DNA from: Bacillota bacterium
GTDB lineage: Bacteria > Bacillota > UBA4882 > UBA8346
Assembly: GCA_023415375.1 (NCBI GenBank)
Contig: JAEZKW010000262.1
Span: forward strand, 1-18,094
Direction of reading: 5' to 3'
DNA: 18,094 nt
The translations under genes were made by a program, and so were the position numbers. Under the pieces are notes generated by a model. That model did not search any database. It saw only the letters and a list, made by a program, of their open reading frames with translations, and was not told the origin of the DNA. Positions 6,452 through 13,908 of this stretch are shown piece by piece; position 1 is the first letter of the stretch, and each line of letters opens with the position of its first letter.

Positions 6452-9400
6452 TTGCCTTGGGTTGCTGACTTACATATACATTCTCATTTTTCCATGGCTA
6501 CCAGTAAAGAATGTAACCCGGAGAATTTATATCGCTGGGCCGGTCTAAAAGGGGTTTCTTTAGTCGGCAGTGGTGATTTTACCCATCCGGGATGGCGGAA
6601 GGAATTGCGTGATAATCTCATCCCTGCAGAGCCGGGATTCTACCGATTAAAGGATAATAAGGCGCCGGAAATACCGGGTAGGCCCGAAGTACGTTTTGTA
6701 ATAACCGGTGAACTTAGTACCATATACAAGAAGAATGGTCGAGTACGGAAGGTACATCATCTGGTAATCCTACCCTCTTTGGAAGCGGCTGATCATATTA
6801 GCGACCAATTGGAAGAAATAGGAATGAATATCCGGGCCGATGGTAGGCCTATTTTGGGTATGGATAGCCATCGCTTATTGGAATTGATTTTGAATGCCTG
6901 CCCGGAAGTAATCTTTATTCCCGCACATATTTGGACTCCTCATTTTTCAGTTTTCGGTTCCAACTCAGGTTTTGATGATATTTTAGAATGTTATGAAGAT
7001 TTGACTCAATATATATTTGCCCTTGAGACCGGTTTATCATCCGATCCGGCTATGAATTGGCGCTGGTCGGCATTGGATCGCTTTACTTTGGTGTCCAATT
7101 CGGATGCGCACAATCCAACCAACTTAGCCAGGGAAGCCAATCTATTTAATGGGGAGTTTTCCTATCAGGGTTTGAAAAATGCGCTCCAGCGCAAGGATGG
7201 GGCGGGGTTCACCGGGACTCTTGAATTTTTTCCAGAAGAGGGCAAATACCATTACGACGGCCATCGGAATTGTGAAGTATGCCTTACGCCTGAAGAAACG
7301 ATTTTAAAAGCCGGTATCTGCCCGGTTTGTGGACGGAAGGTCACTGTAGGTGTGCTTCATCGGGTCATTGAACTCGCCGATCGTCCATTTGGTTTTAAAC
7401 CCGAAGGTTCTTCCTCGTATGAAAGCTTAGTTCCTTTGCGGGAGATTATTGGGTCGGCAATTCATAGCGGCATAACCTCTCAAAAGGTTGAACGGTTATA
7501 CTTTGACTTACTGCGAAGTTTTGGGCCGGAGTTAATGGTTTTACGGGAAACGAACCTGGCGGATATCGCCAAGGTTTCGGGAGTTTTGGTGGCGGAAGGT
7601 ATACGGCGTTTGCGGGCTGGTGAAGTTTCAGTACAACCAGGTTTCGATGGGGCCTATGGCATCATTTCGGTACTCCGGGAAGATGATCGTCAAGCCCTGA
7701 AGGGGCAAGCCGCTCTTTTTGAACCGGGAACAGTGATTGAAAAACCCAAAGGACCGTTATTGGGTTCAATTATGAAAGAAATTGCCTCCCAGATTAAACA
7801 AGCGGGAGAGTTGAGTCCGGTGGAGAGAGAATTGAGCCCGGAACAATTAGAAATTATTCATAGCGATCATCCGGTATCAGTTGTTATTGCCGGTCCAGGC
7901 GCCGGAAAAACTCGAACGTTAGTAGAAAAAATCTCCTATTTAATTCGAGAAAAGGATGTCAATCCTGGGGAAATAACCGGGGTGACATTTACTAATAAAG
8001 CAGCTGCAGAGCTTAAATCCAGGATCATAACGCTCTTTAAGGGCGATAAAAGGGTCAACCGATTAAATCTGGGAACCTTTCACAGCATTGCCTGGCGGAT
8101 TTTAAACCAAAATCCACAGCCCCCTACCTTTAAACTTGTGGATGAATATGAAGCCCGTGAAATTATTGAGGAAGTATTACGGCGTAACCGTGTTCCGATG
8201 ACTGCCCGCGAGGCTGCCTTGATTATCTCTTTAATAAAAAATAAATATCTTTGGGATACCGAATTAACAATACCCTCGAAAGTTGCCGAAATATATCAGG
8301 CATATCAAGAATGTTTACAACAATATCAACGTTTGGATTTTGACGATGTTTTATTAAATGCCCTCGAACTATGGGAAGAAAATCCAGGGTGGCTTTTACC
8401 TATCAAACAGCAGTTCCGCTACCTACTGGTTGATGAATTTCAAGATATTAATCCGATTCAATACAAATTAATCAAGTTATGGGCCAAAGACAATCAAAAT
8501 CTGATGGTGATCGGTGATCCCAATCAATCAATCTATGGTTTCCGGGGGGCTAGTGCCCGCTTTTTCAAGGAACTGGAGACTGAAAGTCGGGCCGTTTCAT
8601 TTCATCTCAGTCACAATTACCGGGCCTCATCGATTTTGGTTAAGGCAGCCAATTCCTTGATTCCATCACAATATCGGCAAACCCTCCCTCAAAATAGCCA
8701 GACTGATCCAGCGGTGATCATTCATTTAGAAGCACCCAGTGAAAAAGCGACGGCAAAATTTATTGTGGATGAGATAAACGATTTGTTGGGGGGATCAACA
8801 ATGATCTCGGCCCACAACCGGGGAGGAAAGGGAAACAAAAATAATAAATTATATGGCGGATCATATAGCTTCAATGATGTGGCTATTTTATACCGAACCT
8901 CAAAACAAGCTATCGCGATAGAACAGGCATTATCAGCTGCCGGGCTCCCTTACCGGGTTATAGGGCCTACTGGAACCTTGGAGGCTTCAACCGTTAAAGA
9001 CTTTTTAACATTCTTCCGCTACCTAAAAAGTCCTGACGACCTTTTTTTATTGCGGGCGAATTTGCGACAACCCCGTTGGGGCTTTAAAAATGCCGATGTT
9101 GATGAGTTGATAGATTTGATCATGCTTCAATCTACAAAACAACTGAGTAATCTATTGGATACCGGGCTGGCAGCAGAAAAGTTCAATCAATTGCGTCAGT
9201 TTTATGGAGTTGTACAATACTATAAGGCCCAAATGTCCAAGAAAACTTTTGAAATTATTGATGATTGGGTATTACGGATGGACCCAGTGGAAACCGAAGA
9301 ATTGGAACGGTTAAAAAAGATTTGCGAGAATTATGGGAGTATGGATGAGTTATTTCGCTCACTTCCCCTTGCCGCTGAAGCCGATATTTTTCGGAAAGGG

Positions 9401-9742
9401 GACCGGACTGTCGGTACTGAAACCATTACCCTTTCAACAATCCATGCAGCCAAAGGGCTGGAGTTTCCAGTCGTTTTTATCACCGGTGTGGAGGAAGGGC
9501 TTATACCTTATGGTACAGAGCCGGTTCCCGATACCGTTGCCGAAGAACAACGATTATTCTATGTGGGTGTGACCAGAGCGAAACAGCAGCTTTATCTACT
9601 GAATTCGCGGTTCCGGACCCGCTATGGGGAACAAATACCGGTTGAAGCCTCGCGTTTTTTCAAACTCATTCCTTCGGATGTGCTAGAAAAGATGGTGGCA
9701 AAGAGTCATGATGGGCAAGCTAAACAATTGGAATTATTTTAG
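6452..9742 (+). CDS. Endonuclease Q-like PHP nuclease fused to UvrD/PcrA superfamily 1 DNA helicase
   Basis: The 1096-residue fusion (numbering from the TTG start) begins with a PHP metal-dependent phosphoesterase domain: DLHIHSHFS (6-14), GDFTHPGW (41-48), PAHIWTPHFS (157-166) and SNSDAHN (215-221). A four-cysteine zinc-finger-like unit follows (C274, C277, C290, C293). This layout is that of endonuclease Q, which nicks DNA 5' to deaminated bases and abasic sites. After a linker at about 430-455 comes a complete UvrD/Rep helicase: Q motif, Walker A AGPGAGKT (480-487), TFTNKAAAELK, GTFHSIAWRI, VDEFQD (660-665), GDPNQSIYGFRGA, HNYR, STIHAAKGLEFP (995-1006) and FYVGVTRAK. It is inferred to be a DNA-repair enzyme coupling lesion nicking to strand unwinding. 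The protein ends in QLELF, which resembles a beta-clamp-binding peptide. Two folate-pathway genes follow after a 77-bp gap. Confidence 0.9.
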   Translation: MPWVADLHIHSHFSMATSKECNPENLYRWAGLKGVSLVGSGDFTHPGWRKELRDNLIPAEPGFYRLKDNKAPEIPGRPEVRFVITGELSTIYKKNGRVRKVHHLVILPSLEAADHISDQLEEIGMNIRADGRPILGMDSHRLLELILNACPEVIFIPAHIWTPHFSVFGSNSGFDDILECYEDLTQYIFALETGLSSDPAMNWRWSALDRFTLVSNSDAHNPTNLAREANLFNGEFSYQGLKNALQRKDGAGFTGTLEFFPEEGKYHYDGHRNCEVCLTPEETILKAGICPVCGRKVTVGVLHRVIELADRPFGFKPEGSSSYESLVPLREIIGSAIHSGITSQKVERLYFDLLRSFGPELMVLRETNLADIAKVSGVLVAEGIRRLRAGEVSVQPGFDGAYGIISVLREDDRQALKGQAALFEPGTVIEKPKGPLLGSIMKEIASQIKQAGELSPVERELSPEQLEIIHSDHPVSVVIAGPGAGKTRTLVEKISYLIREKDVNPGEITGVTFTNKAAAELKSRIITLFKGDKRVNRLNLGTFHSIAWRILNQNPQPPTFKLVDEYEAREIIEEVLRRNRVPMTAREAALIISLIKNKYLWDTELTIPSKVAEIYQAYQECLQQYQRLDFDDVLLNALELWEENPGWLLPIKQQFRYLLVDEFQDINPIQYKLIKLWAKDNQNLMVIGDPNQSIYGFRGASARFFKELETESRAVSFHLSHNYRASSILVKAANSLIPSQYRQTLPQNSQTDPAVIIHLEAPSEKATAKFIVDEINDLLGGSTMISAHNRGGKGNKNNKLYGGSYSFNDVAILYRTSKQAIAIEQALSAAGLPYRVIGPTGTLEASTVKDFLTFFRYLKSPDDLFLLRANLRQPRWGFKNADVDELIDLIMLQSTKQLSNLLDTGLAAEKFNQLRQFYGVVQYYKAQMSKKTFEIIDDWVLRMDPVETEELERLKKICENYGSMDELFRSLPLAAEADIFRKGDRTVGTETITLSTIHAAKGLEFPVVFITGVEEGLIPYGTEPVPDTVAEEQRLFYVGVTRAKQQLYLLNSRFRTRYGEQIPVEASRFFKLIPSDVLEKMVAKSHDGQAKQLELF

Positions 9743-9819
9743 TCTTGTTAAAATAGATTTTGGGATGTTGAAATCTCTACCTTTCAGGTTAAATCAAAGA
9801 TAAGTGGGAGGGAAATGAA

Positions 9820-10617
9820 TTGATCATTGTTGGAGAACGAATTAATAGCAGCCGTAAAGCGATAGCCCCGGCAATTATCGCTAGGGATCATCAGTTGATT
9901 GCCCGGGAAGCTGACTTACAAATTGCTGCAGGCGCTTCTTACATCGATGTGAATTGCGGCACCTTGATCGAAGAAGAACCGGAGACCTTGGAGTGGCTGG
10001 TTAAAACGGTTCAGGATGCTACGGGCGGTCTTTGTTCAATCGATAGTCCAAATCCAGTTGCCTTGGAGAGGGCTTTAAAAGTACATCAGGGAAAACCGTT
10101 GATAAATTCTATTACCGGGGAGCACCAGCGGCTCGCTGCAATATTACCGCTGGTAAGAGATTATAAGACAGCGATTGTGGCTTTGGCAATGGATGACAAT
10201 GGCATGCCGGAAACCGCCGAAGAACGCTTTCAGCTAGCAGCTGACTTAGTCAATCAACTAACAAAAGCCGGGATTGGTCTATCTGATATTTATCTAGATC
10301 CAATGGTTCGTCCGGTGAGTACCGGCGGGCATTATGGAAGAGTCGTCTTTGAAACCATTAAAAAGATTAACCGGGAATTTCCGGGTATCCATACTATCTG
10401 CGGCCTCTCGAATATTTCATTTGGATTACCTGCAAGGAAACTGCTGAATCAAACCTTCTTGATTATGGCGATGATGGCCGGGCTGGATTCAGCGATCCTC
10501 GACCCCATCGATAAGCGATTGATGTCATTATTACAGGCCGCAGAAGTTTTGTTGGAACAGGATGAATATGCTTTGAATTTTATCACAGCCTATCGTGAAG
10601 AAAAATTGGAATTTTAG
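9820..10617 (+). CDS. Methyltetrahydrofolate:corrinoid methyltransferase (AcsE/MeTr-like)
   Basis: The 265-residue TIM-barrel protein is a pterin-binding methyltransferase that moves a methyl group between methyl-tetrahydrofolate and a cobalamin (corrinoid) protein. It has IIVGERIN at the N-terminus, DVNCGT (43-48), and residues at the places of the active-site set known from Moorella AcsE: D75 in SIDSPNP, N96 in LINSITGE, D160 in YLDPMVRP and N198 in GLSNISFG. The length equals that of AcsE. The start is TTG at 9820, supported by GGGAGGG with a 7-base spacer. An ATG at 9815 stops after two codons. The folD gene follows 10 bases later, so the two make a one-carbon pair. No corrinoid protein or CO dehydrogenase/acetyl-CoA synthase gene is in view, so the methyl acceptor is open (Wood-Ljungdahl corrinoid protein or a methyltransferase I-type corrinoid protein). 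Confidence 0.88.
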   Translation: MIIVGERINSSRKAIAPAIIARDHQLIAREADLQIAAGASYIDVNCGTLIEEEPETLEWLVKTVQDATGGLCSIDSPNPVALERALKVHQGKPLINSITGEHQRLAAILPLVRDYKTAIVALAMDDNGMPETAEERFQLAADLVNQLTKAGIGLSDIYLDPMVRPVSTGGHYGRVVFETIKKINREFPGIHTICGLSNISFGLPARKLLNQTFLIMAMMAGLDSAILDPIDKRLMSLLQAAEVLLEQDEYALNFITAYREEKLEF

Positions 10618-10627
10618 AGGTGATCGT

Positions 10628-11476
10628 ATGTCTGCTGAAATTATTGATGGAAAGGCAGTAGCCGCAAGAGTCAAAGCGGAATTAAAGCCGAAAATAGCTG
10701 ATTTAACACGAAAGGGGAAGCAGCCGGGACTGGCTGTCGTCATCGTAGGGGACAATCCTTCTTCGCGCAAATATGTAAATATGAAAAAGAAGGCATGTGC
10801 CGATCTGGGCATATACTCCGAGGAACATGCCTTGGCTGAGGATATAACCCAAGTCGAATTGATTCGCTTGATTGATGATCTGAATCAAAACCCTAAAATC
10901 CATGGTATTTTAGTTCAATTACCTTTACCGGGACATTTAAATGAAGAACAAGTTATTGAAAGGATTGCTCCATCAAAAGATGTTGATGGTTTTCATCCCA
11001 TCAGCGTTGGTAAATTGGTGATTGGCATTCCCGGTTTTCTATCTTGCACACCGGCAGGAGTGATGGAACTCATTAAGGAAACCGGAGTGCCGATTCAGGG
11101 AAAAGAATGCGTCGTGGTCGGCCGTAGTAATATTGTAGGCAAACCCCAGGCAATATTACTTTTAAGGGAACATGGCACAGTTACCGTCTGTCACTCCAAA
11201 ACTCGCGATCTTGCGGCAATTTGCAGAAGGGCCGATATATTAATCGCTGCAGTAGGCAAACCCGAACTAATCCGGGGTGAAATGATTAAACCGGGAGCGG
11301 TGGTGATTGATGTAGGAACCAGTGTCAATGCTGAAGGTAAGTTGGTGGGAGATGTTCATTTTAATTCTGCATCGGAAGTAGCTGGTTGGCTGACTCCGGT
11401 TCCCGGTGGAGTGGGACCCATGACGATTGCTATGTTGATGAAAAATACTGTGGAGAGCGCGTGGGGGATGCTATGA
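10628..11476 (+). CDS. folD: Bifunctional methylene-THF dehydrogenase / methenyl-THF cyclohydrolase FolD
   Basis: The 282-residue enzyme interconverts 5,10-methylene-, methenyl- and 10-formyl-tetrahydrofolate with NAD(P). The substrate-site residues are visible: Y49 and K53 in SRKYVNMKKKA, Q97 in GILVQLPLPG, and D120 in KDVDGFHP. The Rossmann NAD(P) site is VVVGRSNIVGKP (162-173), followed by VCHSKT, IAAVGKP, VIDVGTS and the family end signature TPVPGGVGPMT (256-266). I chose the ATG at 10628 because AGAGG, overlapping the upstream stop, is spaced seven bases from it and because FolD proteins begin at this point. An ATG at 10595 would overlap the methyltransferase gene. It is co-transcribed with the methyltransferase, consistent with the folate methyl branch. 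Confidence 0.96.
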   Translation: MSAEIIDGKAVAARVKAELKPKIADLTRKGKQPGLAVVIVGDNPSSRKYVNMKKKACADLGIYSEEHALAEDITQVELIRLIDDLNQNPKIHGILVQLPLPGHLNEEQVIERIAPSKDVDGFHPISVGKLVIGIPGFLSCTPAGVMELIKETGVPIQGKECVVVGRSNIVGKPQAILLLREHGTVTVCHSKTRDLAAICRRADILIAAVGKPELIRGEMIKPGAVVIDVGTSVNAEGKLVGDVHFNSASEVAGWLTPVPGGVGPMTIAMLMKNTVESAWGML

Positions 11477-11514
11477 ATTTTGGAATCAGGTCAGTGTTTA
11501 ATGACTTACGTCTT

Positions 11515-12597
11515 TCAATGTGAACCTATCTCATTATCTTTGAGGGTTTTAAGGATAAATAATGTTAAGTCTTTTTTTAAATCTTTTTCCACTGGTTCCT
11601 TTATCGAATTACCGTTATGATCAAATATTATCTTAATCAATGGGCGAGCCGGAAAGTCCTTGGTGACTTTAATAACAACTCCTTTTTGACCATTGCTAAG
11701 GAGGACCATGCTCCCGACTGGGAACGGAGCAATATTTTCTAAAAACATTTTTGATAGCTCTGGATCGAATTGAATTTGTCCTTGGTCGCGAATATATTCA
11801 ATTACTTCTTGAGGTAAAAACCTCTTTCGATAAACTCGATCCGTTGACATTGCATCGTAAACATCAGCAAGCATTACGATTCGTGCGGACTCACAGATTT
11901 CTTTACCTCGAAGGCCTAATGGATATCCGGAGCCATCAAACCTTTCATGGTGTTGCCAAGCGATATAAGCTTCTTCCTCATTGATATTGTTACTTTGTTT
12001 TAAGATATTGTAACCAAGTTCAGGATGTTTTTTAACTTCATCGTATTCTTCCTCTGTCAGACTGCCTTTTTTATTGAGGATTTTCAATGAAATTTTAGAT
12101 TTTCCAACATCATGAAGAAGGGCTCCGGTCCCAAGTTGTTTTAACTTCTGATTATTGTAATGTAAGCTAATTCCGGTCAGTAGAGATAATACGCAAACAG
12201 CCACATTATGGCCATAGTGATAATCGTTCATGGCTCTAATTTCTACCAAGTTATATAAAATATCTTGATTCCTAAATAATTCATCGATGATACTGACAAT
12301 GACTTGGTGAATATCTTCACCATTCCAGGTCTTTCCTAGGCGAATGTTGTTCATGACTTCTTTGGTGATTCGTATTGCTTCATTTTTAGTCTGAGTTTTA
12401 ACTAACTCATCAACTTCGATTTTACCGATATATTTATCGGAAATATAAACGGTGGATATACCGAATTGTTTTAATTTATTTATGAAATTATCATTTAAAC
12501 GGGTTCCTGCAGCAAGTAAAGTATTCCCATCAGCGGAATAGATATTTCTTGCCAGTTGCATTTGATTGGTTACATTGTTGATTGATAAAATGAGCAT
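11515..12597 (-). CDS. HD-GYP domain cyclic-dinucleotide phosphodiesterase
   Basis: The 360-residue protein carries an HD-GYP domain, a metal-dependent hydrolase of c-di-GMP (and, in some members, of cyclic AMP-GMP). The N-terminal part (about 10-60) is a small region common to this family (ARNIYSADGNTLLAAGTRL). The HD-GYP domain (about 115-290) has H130, the HD pair in LLHDVGK (H162-D163, K166), H191, and QHHERFDGSGYPLGLRG (215-231), with D245 in MLADVYDAM. A C-terminal beta-rich segment (294-340) follows. No membrane helix is seen. I chose the ATG at 12597, spaced five bases after GGAG, over a TTG at 12624 in the same frame. It is preceded by a GEMM riboswitch, so its output probably feeds back on its own nucleotide signal. 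It converges with folD with only 38 bp between them. Confidence 0.92.
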   Translation of the reverse strand: MLILSINNVTNQMQLARNIYSADGNTLLAAGTRLNDNFINKLKQFGISTVYISDKYIGKIEVDELVKTQTKNEAIRITKEVMNNIRLGKTWNGEDIHQVIVSIIDELFRNQDILYNLVEIRAMNDYHYGHNVAVCVLSLLTGISLHYNNQKLKQLGTGALLHDVGKSKISLKILNKKGSLTEEEYDEVKKHPELGYNILKQSNNINEEEAYIAWQHHERFDGSGYPLGLRGKEICESARIVMLADVYDAMSTDRVYRKRFLPQEVIEYIRDQGQIQFDPELSKMFLENIAPFPVGSMVLLSNGQKGVVIKVTKDFPARPLIKIIFDHNGNSIKEPVEKDLKKDLTLFILKTLKDNEIGSH

Positions 12598-12637
12598 TTT
12601 TTCTCCAAAAGATAAAGGTAACAAAAATAAAAAAAAA

Positions 12638-12741
12638 CATCAATTAGGCGGCTCGGCGATCATAGCTTTTTTTAAGGAAACTGCTTTAGACCCGTGGCTT
12701 TGCGTCTCCGGTTTTCACCGGATTTGCTTTTATCTATTATG
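12638..12741 (-). promoter_or_regulatory. GEMM-I riboswitch (c-di-GMP-I class; A20-type, possible cyclic AMP-GMP sensor)
   Basis: Read on the minus strand, the conserved GEMM core is clear: GCAAA, then a 6-bp stem TCCGGT/ACCGGA capped by a GAAA tetraloop (12707-12722), then GACGCAAAGCCACGGGTCTAA (12686-12706; 20-base core plus one), then a closing strand GATCGCCGAGCCGCC. CATAATAG (12734-12741) can pair with CTAATTGATG (12638-12647) as P1, with two bulges. The base before GCAAA, which is the ligand-contacting G20 in c-di-GMP riboswitches, is A here (complement of 12728). The P1 3' strand runs directly into nine T residues, so ligand-stabilised P1 could act as a terminator. The HD-GYP start lies about 40 bases downstream. 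Confidence 0.88.
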
Positions 12742-12770
12742 TTGTTTACTATATTAAATTTACTACCAAT

Positions 12771-12799
12771 AGCATAATTTTACAATAAAACCATAACAA
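12771..12799 (-). promoter_or_regulatory. Promoter of the riboswitch/HD-GYP transcript
   Basis: On the minus strand TTGTTA (12794-12799) and TATGCT (12771-12776) are spaced 17 bp. The predicted start of transcription falls about 20 bases before the riboswitch, as expected for its promoter. Confidence 0.5.
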
Positions 12800-12985
12800 A
12801 TTTTTATGAAGTTTAACATTTATCCCTATTACGCGATAAGTTATAATAAAACGTATTTTCATTATAATTATCAAAAGTTGCAAGTATTTCTAAAGAAGAA
12901 CAGGTTTTATTCGAATAGAAGGATGTGGACTTTGTAAATAATTTATTAAAACTTAAAAATTTTCATTGATAAGTCGAGGTATAAA

Positions 12986-13588
12986 TTGATCAACAAATCA
13001 AAATCCCAAATTCAATATATTGTTGTTTTTTATAACATTCTAGAAGGCGTTTTTGCAACTATTTTTGGTGTAGTGGCTCAAAGTATTGCTTTAATTGGTT
13101 TTGGCTTCATGAGCCTGATTGAAACTGTAAGTAATTTTATTACTGTTAGGCGCCTTCATAAGGCTTTACGGGAAAAATCCTTTATCCTAGGAACGACCCT
13201 AAACAAGCCAATATTATCGGTAGCAATCGTCTCATTTTTTGGGGGATCTTGGGTATTAATTCAATCCCTCAAAATATTAATTTTAAAAACACCTCCATTA
13301 CGATCATTGGTTGGAATCATCATTGCACTTTGTTCTTTAGCCCTTGTGCCGGCTTTAACTTACTGGTTTTATCACAATCAAGATTCGACCAAAACTACCA
13401 TTAAGATGGGCTTCTATAATCTATGGGTTTATATGTTCATTACAGTGGGTCTACTATTTGGGCTTTGTCTTAACTATTTTTTTGGCTTTTGGAAAGCCGA
13501 CCCGATTTTCGGTTTGATTATCAGTGGTTTTTTATATAAAAAGAGTTTTGATAGTATCATTAGCAAAGAAGAGAAAAATAACGATTGA
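12986..13588 (+). CDS. CDF-like (cation diffusion facilitator) membrane protein lacking canonical metal ligands
   Basis: This 200-residue protein has about five to six hydrophobic helices and looks like the membrane half of a cation diffusion facilitator. YNILEGVFATIFGVVAQSIA (16-35) resembles CDF helices 1-2, and KADPIFGLIISGF (170-182) resembles helix 6. Where CDF transporters have the metal-binding H-x-x-x-D of helix 2, this protein has M42-x-x-x-E46, and no equivalent H/D pair is seen in helix 5 (FYNLWVYM, 143-150). The C-terminal cytoplasmic metal-sensing domain is absent. It may therefore not move zinc or iron in the usual way, and its function is unknown. The start is TTG at 12986, with GAGG six bases upstream. 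It is divergent from the HD-GYP gene. Confidence 0.65.
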   Translation: MINKSKSQIQYIVVFYNILEGVFATIFGVVAQSIALIGFGFMSLIETVSNFITVRRLHKALREKSFILGTTLNKPILSVAIVSFFGGSWVLIQSLKILILKTPPLRSLVGIIIALCSLALVPALTYWFYHNQDSTKTTIKMGFYNLWVYMFITVGLLFGLCLNYFFGFWKADPIFGLIISGFLYKKSFDSIISKEEKNND

Positions 13589-13667
13589 TCGGCGTAAACC
13601 AGGATGATACTTAAAACCCCGGTAATGAACGGATTTTAATTTAAGATACGAAAAAAGGAGAGATACT

Positions 13668-13767
13668 GTGAGAAGAACCGACTTTTACATATCAAGAACA
13701 ACACTTGAATGCCATGAAAATGTTTAAAGTGACGATTAATGAACTAACATGTAAAAAAAGAGTATAA
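13668..13767 (+). pseudogene. Short coding remnant or small ORF with a strong ribosome site
   Basis: AAAAAAGGAG with a 7-base spacer precedes a GTG at 13668, which opens a reading frame of only 19 codons (stop at 13725). The neighbouring +1 frame, open from 13672 to a stop at 13765, gives a more protein-like peptide (EEPTFTYQEQHLNAMKMFKV and onward, about 31 residues). The pattern suggests that a small gene has been frameshifted near its start and is decaying. Without homologues it could also be a genuine leader peptide or chance. Confidence 0.3.
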
Positions 13768-13815
13768 AAAGATAATCGTTTTGAATTGAAAACCGATTTA
13801 AAAATTGTAAAAAAG

Positions 13816-13844
13816 TTGCATGAATGAATCTGGAATGATATACT
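13816..13844 (+). promoter_or_regulatory. Promoter of the TetR/activase operon
   Basis: TTGCAT (13816-13821) and TATACT (13839-13844) are spaced 17 bp. The palindromic operator begins two bases after the -10 box and covers the expected transcription start, the classic position for repression. Confidence 0.7.
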
Positions 13845-13845
13845 T

Positions 13846-13869
13846 AAAAGTAAGTAAATACTTACTTTT
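13846..13869 (+). promoter_or_regulatory. Perfect palindromic operator for the TetR-type regulator
   Basis: Two 11-base arms, AAAAGTAAGTA and TACTTACTTTT, are exact reverse complements around a two-base AA centre. The size and symmetry fit a TetR dimer site. It lies between the -10 box and the regulator gene, so autorepression and control of the whole operon are inferred. Confidence 0.75.
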
Positions 13870-13908
13870 TTGTGTTTTAGGGATGGGTTTATAAATAAGG
13901 AGTAGTGA

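Noticed and set aside
10531..10903. Minus-strand frames opposite the methyltransferase end and folD
   Set aside because: Both are shadows of FolD and methyltransferase coding sequence, which have intact motifs on the plus strand.
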